In this document: positions 31,866-42,716 of the stretch, piece by piece | Layout: each line of letters begins with the position of its first letter | Position numbering within the stretch: the stretch's first letter is position 1 | NCBI GenBank assembly: GCA_932521025.1 | Contig: OW051473.1 | Coordinates: 10,664,001 to 10,728,000 of the forward strand | Source of the DNA: Oscheius onirici | Taxonomy: Eukaryota > Nematoda > Chromadorea > Rhabditida > Rhabditidae | DNA length: 64,000 bases | Direction of reading: 5' to 3' | Notes under the pieces: generated by a model | The model's input: only the letters and a program-made list of their open reading frames with translations | Told to the model about the DNA's origin: nothing | The model's database searches: none | Made by a program: the position numbers and the translations under genes

Positions 31866-32571
31866 GACATTTTGTGTGTGATCTTCGAGAAAAACGTTTA
31901 GCCAGCTCAAACAAGCCTGTAGAAAGCTCAACGTGTCCTACAGAATTGTTTCCTGAAATAAGAAGCTCAAGCCTCTTTGGCAGACACTTTTCTCCGAGGA
32001 GTGAAAGAAGATCTTTGCCTTAAAATGCCGGTGCCTTAAAATATATGGGAACTTGCGCTTCCGGAGTCATGCCGGAGTAAATGGCGCGAAGTTCAATGAC
32101 AAGGTAATCTTTCTAAAAGGTATTTTAAGTATGGCTAAAGTGAGCTTTTACCGGCCGGTAGATGCTCTTTTGTGGTTGGGAGTTGAACGGGAACATCAGC
32201 CTGTACGTTTAGACTGCTGTAAACTGACTCGTGCCTGCAGACCTTTAAATCGGTACTCTGGATGACAAATTTTTAGTCTAGACACAGTGACTGAATGACC
32301 GTTGAAGTTAAAAAGGCAACTTGCAAGCCAAAAGTCCGCATCTTGTGAAAAAGCATTGACACCCAGTGTGAGTGATTATAGCTAAGTGGTTCCCAAACAG
32401 TGTTTCGAGGTTGTGACTGGCAGCCTTTATTTTTCAAGGTATGATATAGGTAAGACAGTTAGACTCCTTGACAGTCAAAGCGTTTGCCATCAAAACCTGC
32501 TGCAAGAAAACAAAGCTGCTAAAGTAGCCGAGCATATGCATCGAGCACCTGCTCACAGCAGATTCTTTAGC
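31866..32571. other. Intergenic stretch
   Basis: No gene recognised. A partial 39-bp repeat (GTAAGACAGTTAGAC) lies at about 32449-32464. The minus open frame at 31674-31931 is a shadow. Confidence 0.45.
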
Positions 32572-32869
32572 TAAAAGAGCTCTTCCACCTTCTTCTGATA
32601 GAGTTCGATTTCGGCAGTCTCCTAAAACAAGTTGTATCTAACCTAGAATTCACTGATTTACAATTCTAGCGTACGCTGGTATGCCGGACACATTTGCAAT
32701 GGGGTCGCCGCAGGGAACTTCGACTGGAGCAGATTCGGCGATAGGGTGGCAGAAAGTGGAGGAGAAGGGTAGATATCGGACGGCAGCCTCCAAACAGATG
32801 GGAGAAAAACGTTCCATCCCTTGTGGAAGATCGGAGCGGAGTTGAACAAAAAAGGACTGTTGTTAATGT
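32572..32869 (-). pseudogene. Remnant copy A of the local duplicated-helix gene family
   Basis: Start 32869 gives a leader closely matching copy C (NSAPIFHKGWNVFLPSVW, then YPSPPLSATLSPNLLQ). A stop follows after 71 codons. Directly downstream, at 32572-32620 and preceded by TTTTAG, is ETAEIELYQKKVEELF followed by a stop, matching the first residues of the fourth exon of copy B (ETENEYYDKKVEKLHDILG). The whole middle, including the first helical module, is missing, so this is an internally deleted remnant. A short protein could still be made. Confidence 0.65.
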
Positions 32870-33713
32870 TCATAGCTGAAAAAGGCTGTTGTAAACAAAG
32901 ACTCAAAAAATATAGGAGAGACAAAAAGGGATCAGCGCGTGGAAGTCCCTCCTTCTTCTCCGACGGTCCATTGACCTAACTGTGAACAGATCTCGCCAGA
33001 AGTAGTCCGTTACGCAAAAGAAGGCTATTGAGAGCCCCACTGAGAGCTAATCATTGTACAACAGTTGCCGAGACTGTTCACACTTTTTTTCATGGAGCTT
33101 CCTTTAAAGCAACAGTGTAGTTGTTGTAACCGTGTAACGAAGTTGATGCGCAGCAGGTTCAAAAAACTGGCGCAAAACACACGAATTTTGATGAAGACGA
33201 GATTTTTTATGTCTTTCTCAATTATTTTGCTTCTTCGTTGTGTTTATCGTGGAAGAAGATAAAAAATGGGCATAAAATCGCATTTTTGATGATTCTTCCA
33301 ATGAAATATGTTGGAATTCCCACGTGAAGTGCGGCGGATTCGCCTCGCCAAATTTCGCAGCTACACTAACGCTTTAAAGCCAACAATTTAAATGACCAAG
33401 GACCAGCATTTATTGAAGCTCGAATCCGAATAGATATGACAAGTTGGATGTTTTTAACGAAAGAAGGTTGAGATAGTTTTCGCTGCTGTTAGCATGGGAC
33501 AAGGGGAAGAAAGAAGATCAGAGAGAGAGGGTGATCGGATGGGAGTAGAGCACAGACCAGACAGTTAGAAAAAAGATCATATGGACAGACGAACATGTTG
33601 AGGATAAGGTAAGTGGCGACAACTGGTGTGTACTGGATGCCAGAACATACTGTAGGTTAATAAGACTGAAAAATTAGGATGTGACGTACAGGACATCTTT
33701 ACCTGTTGGTTCT
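32870..33713. other. Intergenic, with duplicated upstream element of copy A
   Basis: The stretch 32930-33070 is a copy of the conserved upstream block also found at 34855-35015 and 36880-37020 (CGCCAGAAGTAGTC, GGCTATTGAGAGCC, ACAACAGTTG). The stretch 33474-33610 resembles 35420-35490 beyond the 3' end of copy C. Otherwise nothing recognised. Confidence 0.6.
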
Positions 33714-34796
33714 TCATCCAACAATGTCTCTGAGTCTCAAAATGTGGGCTAGTAATTCCCTGCCCTCGTACTTGAATGCGATAGTGTAGTCCCCCACAGT
33801 GAGAGTTTTTTCCATCACCATCTTCTGCCTGTTCAAAAAGATGCCAATGTAGCTCATCATAAACTGGGCTAGGACATAAACGACTTTTTCCATCGAACAG
33901 GAAGGAAAGCTCTTGGTTGACTGTCCCAGAATATCGTGCAGTTTTTCGACCTTCTTGTCATAGTACTCGTTTTCGGTTTCCTTCTGGAAACTAGCGGTTT
34001 AACAAGGTTAAAGTCCGTTAAAGAATGCTATAGTAATCCGAAATTCCCTTCCCTTTTAGGGTCTTATAACAGCAAAAAGTTCATTTTTTACTTTGTCCCA
34101 CAGAAAATGGAGTTTAGGGTTACTGCAGCTTTTTTAAAAGACTTACTATGTTTTCGACAAACACACGGAAAGTCTTCTTTCTCTCATACGGCTCATCTTC
34201 ATCTTCTGGTCTGCTTGTAAGATATGCAAGGCGCAAGACTTGAGCCAACAGTTGACGACCGCTATTCTTGAAACTGTCGATGGTGTCTTCAAACTTCCGC
34301 GTTCCAAACAACAAGTGATCTAGTTCATAACCCAGAAAGTAGACCACATCCATGTAAAGCCGATGAACTTCCTTTTCAATGGAAGCCGGCTCGAAGTCCA
34401 TTGCCACCTTTCCTCCGAGTCGCACTTGGCAAAACTCTGCCACCTTGGCTTGGAAACGTTCGTACCTCGTCTTTTTCTAAATTCGGAAAGTCTTCAGGCT
34501 TAGCCTATACTTAAATTTTGCTCCTCTGTCAGCTTTTGAACCCTTTTCCTAGCCAAATCATCCTTTTCTGGCGTGTCGACGGGTCTCTTCCGCGTCAGTC
34601 CCAGGAGAGCTCCAAGAGTCATTTGGTGGACGGGAGAGTTCCGTAACGAGCTTGAATCAGCCTGGCTCCATGCCGGCAGGGCAGACACCGGAGGAGAGGG
34701 GTAGATCTGTGGCGGTGCCCTGTAGGCGGAAGGGCGGAAAAAGTTCGATTCACTGAGGTAGAAGGGGTTGAAGATGGGAGGAGTGTTGTTGTTCAT
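33714..34796 (-). CDS. Duplicated-helix family, copy B (intact), unknown function
   Basis: Three main exons give about 300 residues. Residues 1-95 are a proline-rich disordered leader (PPQIYPSPPVSALPAW) ending in a basic patch (TRKRPVDTPEKDDLARKR). Exon 2 (34480-34147) encodes FCQVRLGGKVAMDFEPASIE, VHRLYMDVVYFLGYELDHLL and TIDSFKNSGRQLLAQVLRLA. Exon 3 repeats this layout: KKVEKLHDILGQSTKSFPSC, MEKVVYVLAQFMMSYIGIFL and YTIAFKYEGRELLAHILRLR. So the protein contains two copies of a helical module ending in the consensus xFKxxGRxLLxxVLRL. There is no signal peptide; the basic patch suggests a nuclear protein. I know no matching family. Confidence 0.72.
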
Positions 34797-35562
34797 TGCT
34801 TATGAAAATTGTTTTAAACCAAAGAATCAGAGAAATTGAGTTTTAAGAGGAGAGAAAATGATCACCAGTAGGTAATGTTGAGCCGCGGACAGTGAGACGC
34901 GTCTTGCTCCGATGGTCCATTGACCTGACTCTCTCCTAGAAGTAGCCGATTGCGCAAAGGGGGTTATTGATACCCCACTGTGAGCTAATCACCGAACAAC
35001 AGTTGCCAGCAACAGAAACTATTCTCGGCTCCTACCGTTTCCCTCTATACAATCGTTTAAAAGTTTGGGTAGCCATGAATATATTAAGAATTTAATGAAT
35101 ATCGAATCGGGAACGACACGTTGTACGGAGCAAGGAAATATATTGTGTAAACGGGGGAGGGTATTTTGCTACTCTTGACATATACAAGATAAAGCGTTCT
35201 TGGAGTCAGACTTGGCACCTGTCCAGATTATAGAACGTAAGCCTGATTTCTCTGGCCCCTCAGATTAGACCCGCACGCAATTGAGCTTGCTCTGGCGTTG
35301 ATTACGGGGTAAACTTTATCTTTATTTTTTATCTTGACATATAGGTGGAATAACATGAAGAAAATAAGAGAGGGTGACCTGGAAAAGTAAAAAAGTTACA
35401 GACTGAATCTGAGAGTGAGGAGAGATTGGAAGCAGAAAGACCAGACAATTAGACAGAGACACGTTGAGGATGAGTTTTAGTGGTGCCAGCACATCTGGAA
35501 GACGTTGAAGGAGCCTGAAAAAAGGCTGGGAGTGAATTTACGAGATAGAACATCGTTACCTG
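34797..35562. other. Intergenic, with duplicated upstream element of copy B
   Basis: The block 34855-35015 is homologous to the upstream blocks of copies A and C. The rest shows no gene. Confidence 0.55.
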
Positions 35563-36805
35563 TTAGCTGAACAGAGCGTTGAGCCTCACCACACATGTCA
35601 ACATGTCTAGTCCCCTCATCTTAAAAGCAGCCGTGTATTCGGGAATAGACATATTTTGAGCCAGTAGTCTATCTTGGAGGAAAACAAACCCGCCAAAATT
35701 GTCTAGCATCTTTTTGGAGAGGACCGCAACGGCCCCCTTCTTTGAATTAGGAGTGCCGATCCGAGGCGTATGTGTTGTTTTAAGTTTTCGAAAGAGATCC
35801 TTCACTCTCTTGTCGCATTTCAGTGCTTTCTGAAAACCAAAGATTTGTACGAGAGAAGACAAAAAAAAGCGTACGAAGGACCTCTTTCTGCTTCTTTCTT
35901 CTTTTTCGCCATCTTCGACTTCGTTTCTTCTGCAGGTTAGAGATGAAACTTTAACCATCTCTTCAAACAATAGACGTCCTCGACTCTTGAAATGATCCAA
36001 GTAGCTCTCGACAGCTAGAGTTCCAATCAACATGACCTCTTGCTGATGCAATTCTTCTGTCAAAAAACTGACGGTCAGCAAGTTGTTTACGGCTTGTTCA
36101 ATCGAAATAGGATCGGACTCCAAAGACGTTATTGGTCCTCCAAGTTTCTCCTGACAAAATGTCATGGCCTTGAGATGGAAAGTCTCAAATTTGATCAGCT
36201 TCTAAACTCAAAAACTGTACTGAAACAATGGAAAGACTTACAGTATGTTCAGCAGCCGAAATTTGAAGTCTTTTACTGACTGCCTCTTGGTCATCGGATG
36301 ATCCAGAAACCATGTGGAATGGTCTTTTCCGCGAATTCTGAAAATTACAACCAGTAGCTTACTTTAAAGACTGGTCAAGATGAGGTCAGTTCCGTGTTTA
36401 CGTCTCAAAAAGTCTCTTTAATAGGACTGACCTCATCTTGACCAGTCTTTTTGCCAACAGGGTGGAAGGTCGAATTGGGGTGTCCTACTGCCTGTTGAGG
36501 CGGACAGTTCCACAGACTTGCCAAAATGATTTGCATTAAAGGTGGTTTTATGACCTCTGTTACTTTTGGTAGGAGCAGCGATTGTACGAGGACTGCTCTG
36601 AGAGCCCGCTGGTATGGCGGAGACATGTAAAAAGGGATCGGCAATAGAACATTCTACTGGAGCAGATTCGTCGATGGGGTGGCAGAAAGTGAAGGAAAAA
36701 AAGAGATCTTGGACGGTAGCGTCCAGACAAATGGGATTGAAGGGTTCCATCCGTTGTGGAAGATCGGAGCGGAGTTGAACAAGGAACTGTTGTTAAGGTT
36801 CATTT
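35563..36805 (-). CDS. Duplicated-helix family, copy C, with a disrupted leader exon
   Basis: The two helical modules are intact: FCQEKLGGPITSLESDPISI, SYLDHFKSRGRLLFEEMVKV, then after a 44-nt intron DKRVKDLFRKLKTTHTPRI, KKMLDNFGGFVFLQDRLLAQ and EYTAAFKMRGLDMLTCVVRL. The exon before (36190-36340) encodes SRKRPFHMVSGSSDDQEAVS, matching the basic patch of copy B. The expected leader exon begins at 36805 (NSSLFNSAPIFHNGWNPSIP) but has an in-frame stop after SATPSTNLLQ, and a 24-nt perfect palindrome sits at its far end (36366-36450). Either the leader is lost and translation starts later (for example at the HMVS or AMTFC methionine), or the copy is dying. Strand, order and intron positions equal copy B. 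Confidence 0.62.
36366..36450. repeat. Perfect 24-bp inverted repeat with 37-bp loop
   Basis: AAAGACTGGTCAAGATGAGG (36366 onward, 24 bases) is followed 37 bases later by its exact reverse complement ending at 36450. It lies between the leader exon and the second exon of copy C. Confidence 0.9.
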
Positions 36806-37265
36806 TCCTGAAGAAGGCTGTATTAACCAAAGAAGTGATGAAAACAATAAAAAGAACAAAGAGCAGAAAAGAAACATCACGTGGTAATGCTGAGTCGACA
36901 GTAAGTCCCTTGACCTCGCCCTTCCAGGAAAATAGAACAGATCTCGCCAGAAGTGGTCAGTTACACAAAAGGGGGCTATTGAGAGCCCATACTGAACAAC
37001 AGTTGGCAACAACCGCAACAATTTACGATTCGAGTCATTTTCTTCAAAACTATTCTCGTTTAAAGTCATTCTTCGAAAACTTAATATGTAGTTCGAGAAC
37101 CTGGATGTGAAAATTTAATTTCTGGAAAAATCCCGGTGACTATATTTAATTTGTATTTTCTACAGAACTTCATTAGCCATGCGGACTGAATACAAAGTTT
37201 CCATCTACAGTTTCTGAACAGTAGAGTCATCCAATCTTTTCTCTGCCTCATCCAAATTTACTGGC
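36806..37265. other. Intergenic, with duplicated upstream element of copy C
   Basis: The block 36880-37020 matches the two other upstream blocks (ACAGATCTCGCCAGAAGTGG, GGCTATTGAGAGCCC, AACAACAGTTGGC). No gene recognised. Confidence 0.55.
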
Positions 37266-37674
37266 TCATTGTTCTTCTCCAATAGAACAATTGTTAGTGG
37301 CGGGAATACTGTAGTCTTTAGTTATGAGATCATTCTAAAAACATGTTATCAGGAAAAAAGAAGACAAACCTCCGTGTCTGTATCTTTCTTGGCTGCAGAA
37401 TATTTAACCGGCACGACATATGGATCAGGTTTGGGAAACTAAAAGCAATATGATTACAAATATGACCCCTTACAACTTTCCTGGAAGTTCTCTTGCTCTT
37501 CTGACCTGGGTCATGTTTCTTTCTCTGAATCGAAGGTTTGGATACAATTTGTGCGTCTGGCTTAGTCCGTTTTTTGACTGGAGCAAGTTCCCGAGAAGAA
37601 GGTACGGTCACAAAACTTTGAGGCATAATGAGCTGTGGCAGTGGAGGTTTGAGCCGTCTTCGGAGAAGATCCAT
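37266..37674 (-). CDS. Short basic protein, unrecognised
   Basis: Three exons joined in phase give about 110 residues. The first exon is proline- and lysine-rich (MDLLRRRLKPPLPQLIMPQS, then APVKKRTKPDAQ and RKKHDPGQKSKRTSRKV). The second encodes FPKPDPYVVPVKYSAAKKDT and the third ends NCSIGEEQ. There is no signal peptide or domain; the composition suggests a nucleic-acid-binding or nuclear protein. Introns are about 37 nt with TTTTAG and TTTTTAG acceptors. A TTATAG acceptor-like site just upstream of the start may mark a leader splice or an earlier exon. Confidence 0.5.
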
Positions 37675-38199
37675 AATTCCTATAAAGTAATAAAAACTGA
37701 TCTAAAAATTGGTGGGATAGCAGGTTAAAACTTTGGATAAAAGAAAAGACCCTGATTAACATGGAGCAAAAATGTTAATCTCTCAATTGTTGCCTGGATC
37801 CGTTTACGTGCGATAGTGCTCTTTCAACTTGCAAAGAGATTTAAATTTAGAAGCAGAAAAAATGAGAAGTTGGCTAGTTGCAGAATTGTTTTGACGCAAG
37901 CGAACTGCCGAAAATTTGGAAAGAGAAACATTAGATGGGAAATTTGGAGAAGGAGCGCGTGATGAAGGCTACAAACGGGTAGATGTTTACATCATGACCC
38001 TTACAATTACGCAGAGGAAATATGATTTATTTTTAAGATTGACTATTGGAGAGAAGATCGTTTTCTTCTGGCGACTTCGAGAAAACTGCTGTTGCAGCCA
38101 GCTTGGCCGAATTCGGGCACCTAAAAACACTCATACTATGGTGGCCACACACAAGACAGTTAGACAGCGGCGTCGTTGTGGCTGTCCAACTATCGAATG
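37675..38199. other. Intergenic stretch with a 39-bp repeat
   Basis: The repeat copy at 38139-38183 is among the closest to consensus and lies 17 bases beyond the stop of the first lipase. Otherwise no feature. Confidence 0.55.
38139..38183 (+). repeat. 39-bp repeat, near-consensus copy
   Basis: Begins GTGGCCACACACAAGACAGT and ends GGCGTCGTTGTGGC, showing the GCCAC and GTGGC inverted ends clearly. Confidence 0.9.
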
Positions 38200-39467
38200 T
38201 CAAGCATTTCTTAAGCTCACAATGACACCAAAATAATGCCGATGATCCCAAATATACATGTCGCGGTCCTTCAATTTGAACTTGAACTGATCGGAGCAGT
38301 TAAAGTCTTCATTTTTGGGAAGTCCAGTACAAATTCGGTAGTCTGATCCAGGTTCCATCGACTCGGGATACCTAAGACCAGAATTTTTACACTAACCATT
38401 CATACCAGATTTCCGTTCCGTGGTGATAAGCCTTGTCCATTACTGATGGATCACAGGGCCTACTGTCTCTCTCTGTCAAATTCGGATTCGAGGTGTCTTT
38501 AGCACAGCCAGGAGAATGAGGGACAATGTCCATCCGGAAAACTACTCGATAACTGAAGAGGGGTGTTTAAAAACCCAGAGACAAACCTTTGAGGTACAAG
38601 TCTATCAAAATTGAATGCAAATTCGGCAGAGCCAGTTCTTGGCTCCCCAAACGTGTACAGTTTAAGTTGGTCGGATCTTTTGTAGCCTTAATTACCGTTT
38701 TGTTTAAAAGAGTTAAGCCAAAATCACCATCACGAATGGTTCTAGCTGCGGCTAGAGCGGCAAGAGCTCCTCCCAAAGAGTGGCCAGTGACCATTACACG
38801 ATAGTTCTGAATCGTTCTTAGCTTTCTACAACAATTTTCTTACTGCGTATTGTGGATTCTCCAATGCCTGCTTAATATTGTCCCATAGAAGATTGTGTCC
38901 TTTCAAGAAGTACCGATTAACCTGAACTTTCCCTTGTATATTTGCTCATGACGGGACGTGAACAAACTACAAGAAACTTTAAGACTTACAGGTCCCATTC
39001 CGTAGAAATCAAGTCCAGGCTGCAGAGTTGACCAGCCTTCAAGCAAAAGTTGGCTCTGAATAGAACATTCATACTGTTTAAAGTCACCTTACATTAGTTT
39101 TGGTCCCTCTGAAAACGAAGGTCAGAGTTTGGGTAGTCTCCGAGGCCACTAAAGCTTTGGATGAAAACAGAACTATGGGAAAAAATCATACATACGTAGC
39201 CTTCACAAGGATTGTTGAAAGAGTCACATCGTTCAGAAGAGACAGAAAGAACTTTGTGACTGTCAGTAGCTGGCAGGGCTTCTCTGAAGATACTATAAAG
39301 CAACATTCTTCCACATACCCTAAGCAACCACTGATATCTTCTCCATCGCCATAAGCTCCAGCTGCCAGCTTCAGTAGTCCTCTGGCCTCAGTTTCATTGT
39401 ACTGACAGCTGGAGAAGGCAAAGCACAGGGAGAACAGGTACAAGTAGCCGACAGAGGTCGAAGGCAT
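38200..39467 (-). CDS. Secreted class 3 lipase, paralogue 1
   Basis: Start 39467 gives a signal peptide (STSVGYLYLFSLCFAFSS). Mature sequence begins QYNETEARGLLKLAAGAYGD, typical of nematode class 3 lipases. After several short introns come TLTFVFRGTKTN and the nucleophile elbow VMVTGHSLGGALAALAAART (Ser in GHSLG). The acid residue is in VVFRMDIVPHSPGC and the histidine in the conserved end YIWDHRHYFGV. Cysteine pairs around CAKDTSNPNLTE, RPCDPS and ICTGLPKNEDFNCSD match paralogue 2. It should hydrolyse extracellular or gut-lumen acylglycerols. A 39-bp repeat follows the stop. Together with 40261-41879 it is a tandem duplicate. Confidence 0.88.
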
Positions 39468-40260
39468 GAGAATGACTGCGCCGAGCCAATATTTGCCGGC
39501 AAACTCATTCTCAGCTGTACCAATTACGAGACCAGTGACTGATACTAGTTTCGCAAGTTCGCAAGATCAAATCACAAATAGTGACTCAGCCTGGATCTTC
39601 TTCCGCTGTTTTCTCAGTAGCCACAACGACGCCGCTGTCTAACTGTCTGGCCTCTGGTTGAGTCTTCATCTGTTTACCGTGACCCCTGCTAAGGAAGTGA
39701 TAGAAAAGTGGTAAACAGTTAGTCATTTATTGCATATGGAATGATTATGAGCAGGTGGTTAAACCGTAAAGCTATAGAAATGACTTGTATCGGGGACCGA
39801 TTTGCAGTTATTACATTACAAAAAAGGTTGAAAGAACAATTGCAATGAAAAAAGAGCGGCTGCTTTCTAACTTTGCTCCGTCGTTAATTCTGTTTCCGAG
39901 GCTCCAGGGTCGGCTGAGTACTTCTAGCGGGACAACTGGGAGCTGTGGCTCCGGCGACAGCTTATGCTCCTCACAATGTGGTGCGGGTGAGATCAAACAG
40001 AGCTAAAACTACAGGTTAGTAAAGTTGTATTAAGAAAGCGGTGAATGCCTTAAGCAAAATATAAAATGGCTTCATTCCAAGCAGAACATGCACGGCATGC
40101 GAGATCACTGTATATATTTAAATCAGTCGAGGCCGATTGTGCGAGTCAGAATATTCAATCTGCTTACGAGATTCTGAATAACACCCGGCTTTCCTTCCGG
40201 CTGAGTGGAATCGCATCCAGTCTTTCCATATTCAGGTACCTTAAATTATTTTAACGAAAT
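39468..40260. other. Intergenic between tandem lipases
   Basis: Contains one 39-bp repeat in minus orientation at 39618-39657 (GCCACAACGACGCCGCTGTC). TTTAAATC/TATATATT sequences near 40110 are AT-rich. No gene recognised. Confidence 0.5.
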
Positions 40261-41879
40261 TTAACTGAGGCTCACCCTAACACCAAAATAGTGCCTATGG
40301 TCCCAGATGTAGCTATTCATCTGATCGTAGCGGAACTTGATACGATCGGAGCATTGAAAATCCTCGTTTTTAGGGTTTCCAGTGCATTCGACGTAATGAG
40401 AGCCCCGGTCCATTGAGTCGGGATACCAGATTTCTGTTCCTTGATGGTACGACTTGTCTTTTGCCGTTGGATCACAAGGTTGAGTTTCTTCTTCCAAATG
40501 AACTTCAGACATGTGGCAGGTTGGTAGATGGGGCACAATGTCTCGTCGGAATACCACTCGATAACTAATGAAAATTTTAGTCGACAGAAAAGGAAATCGA
40601 ACCTCTCTTTGATCATGTTATCAAAATTGGTGGCAAATTCCAGACTTCCTACTCGAGGCTGTCCAAAAGTCAGTAACTTAACTTGATCTCCAGTTCGATA
40701 ACCTAGTAGGCTGCTCTTAAAGAAACTGTTTTTTCATACCTTGTCTGACAACTCTAGCAGCCGCCAACGAAGCTAACGCCTTAAAATGGTTTTATATCTA
40801 TCTGAATGCCAAAAACTACCCCTCCAAGAGAATGTCCAGTAAAGACACAAGTATAGTCCTTGTGGTTTGTATTCTGCAGTATTTGCTCAACGTCTGGCCA
40901 TAGTTTGAGGTGGGCATTTAAGAAGTAGCGATTAACCTGAAAATCTGTTTTAAAATGCTCCCAGGTCTCTGTGTGTGTGTCTGTCTGTTTGTCGGAGGCT
41001 TTAATTGGCAATCAAAATGGAGCAATTTGTGCGCACAATTAAGGGGAAAGGAGTTAGTGTAACAAGTTTAGACAAGTCACTATTGGGAGACAAAAGTGCG
41101 AAGACTTTGCTTCTGATTTTGGTAGTGCCCATACAGTAGATTTTGAAGTGGTTCAGACCAAGGAAAAAAGGGGGATAGTAAGTAATTTTAGCCCTGGAAG
41201 GGCGTTGCAAACCTTGTTGTACAAAAAGCTTAATACGAAGCAACTAGGCATCTAGTTTTCCTGGAAGAAGATTTCCTGAAAGATGCTTACATGTAGCCAC
41301 ACCAACGCGGCTGTCTAACTGTCTTGTCTGTGGCTGTTTCTCATCGACCCCAACAACGCGGCTATCTTATTTGCTTGTGTTTCTCTGTTGCCACAACAAC
41401 GCGACTGTCTAGCTGTCTAGTTTGTCGCAACCGAAATGAAAAAAATGCTTACATTTCCCATGTCAAAGAAGTCAACTCCAGGCTGCAGAGAGTCCCACCC
41501 TTCAAGCAACAGCTGAGTCTTTGTCTTGGTGCCTCGGAAGACAAAAATGAGCTCTTTCCTCGAGTCAGAAGTTACTAACAATGGAAATTTGCAAAAAAAA
41601 CTAAGCAACCTACCAACGTAGCTTTCGCAAGTACTATCAAAATGGTCACAGATTTGCTTGTCTGTAGAAAGAACTCTTCTCACTTCGATTATGGGGAATG
41701 TCCTGAAAAAATAGATACAACGAGACAAAAAGAGAAAACTTTGCAATGCAGTCATTGTGTCGAGTTCCGTAAGCTGCTGCAGCAAGATTGAGCAACATTC
41801 TGGCTTCAGTCTCATCATAATTCGTCTTTTTAATGAAAGGAGCTGCAGAAGCGATCGCCAAAAAGGCGATGGCCCACAT
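40261..41879 (-). CDS. Secreted class 3 lipase, paralogue 2
   Basis: Start 41879 gives a leader (MWAIAFLAIASAAPF), right after TTTTTTCAG at about 41890 (possible leader acceptor). The mature region has YDETEARMLLNLAAAAYGT, RKELIFVFRGTKTKTQLLLE, FLNAHLKLWPDVEQILQNT and the elbow CVFTGHSLGGALASLAAARV. Downstream are LLTFGQPRVGSLEFATNF, VVFRRDIVPHLPTCHMSEVH (catalytic Asp) and YIWDHRHYFGVRVSLS (His). All residues of the Ser-Asp-His triad are present. The large intron about 40938-41450 contains three 39-bp repeats and a Helitron-like insertion. Similarity to paralogue 1 runs over the full length. Confidence 0.88.
40944..41230 (+). mobile_element. Helitron-like non-autonomous element, copy 1
   Basis: Begins TCTGTTTTAAAATGCTCCCA and ends soon after the hairpin GCCCTGGAAGGGC at 41191-41203. 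The start and end are shared with the longer copy at 60347-60985, with a TG-repeat-like stretch and GGCAATCAAAATGGAGCAAT in common. There are no inverted ends. A 5' TC and a 3' hairpin about 10 bases from the end are Helitron traits, but the expected CTRR end is not clear. Confidence 0.55.
41290..41430 (-). repeat. Three 39-bp repeat copies in the lipase 2 intron
   Basis: Three consecutive units with CAACGCGGCTGTCTAACTGT-type cores in minus orientation (at about 41294, 41346 and 41388). Confidence 0.85.
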
Positions 41880-42716
41880 TGGAACGTGCTGAAAAAATGC
41901 TTGTTCTCTGTCGGAAAGCAACAATTTTTGGTCCAAACGGTCAAGGGCCGAGAAGTGTCTCAAAGTGGTGGACAATCAAGAAAAAAAGAGGTGGGATACG
42001 CCCAAGCCAAAAACAGTTTAGCGAAAAATTAGGGAAGGTTGATGACTCACGTCAGTAGATGGAAATAACAGCAACGATTACTTTACACACTGGACAGTTC
42101 CCCAGCGGACTCACCTCTTTTTAACTGACAGTCAAATTGAAATCGATTTCTACGCAGCTGGACTGAAGGTCGCCGGTGGCTTTCTTTTGTGAGAACAGAG
42201 GACACAAAACTGTGTGGTTCCGATCCAGGACGAACCGGTCGCACACGATTAGCGCCTGCTTGCTGAAATCGACACGCAGGTTTGAGTGTTCTCAACACTA
42301 TTGTACGGTTAACACGCTCACTTCCAAGTGTTTTTACCTCTTCAAAAAGGGCTGATGTTAGGTTTTTCTGCAGAGCCAGGCTCTATTTCTAGCTTTTTTG
42401 TATGTGACCACAACGACGCCGCTGTCTAACCGCCGAGTCTGCGGCGAGAACTGTCTTGTCTGATTCCAGTGAGGTAAAGTTTTATTTCCTTGAATGAAGA
42501 GTACTAATTGAAAGTTGAGGTTACATGAAATCACAAAAAAAATATGTCCGGAACAAATCACAGTAAAAAAACGACAGCCTATTATGTACATCTATATACA
42601 TCGCTCAAAGTGAAATAACACGTCTGAAAGCTATTAAAAAAACAAAAAAATGAGATTACAAATTGAACCAGGGATAAGTATCCGTATAATAGTAACCAGG
42701 TTGAGGGTTTGAGTAA
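41880..42716. other. Intergenic between lipase 2 and ATG13
   Basis: A 39-bp repeat with a second partial unit is at 42407-42462 (minus orientation). The stretch 42580-42720 lies downstream of the ATG13 stop. No gene recognised. Confidence 0.5.
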
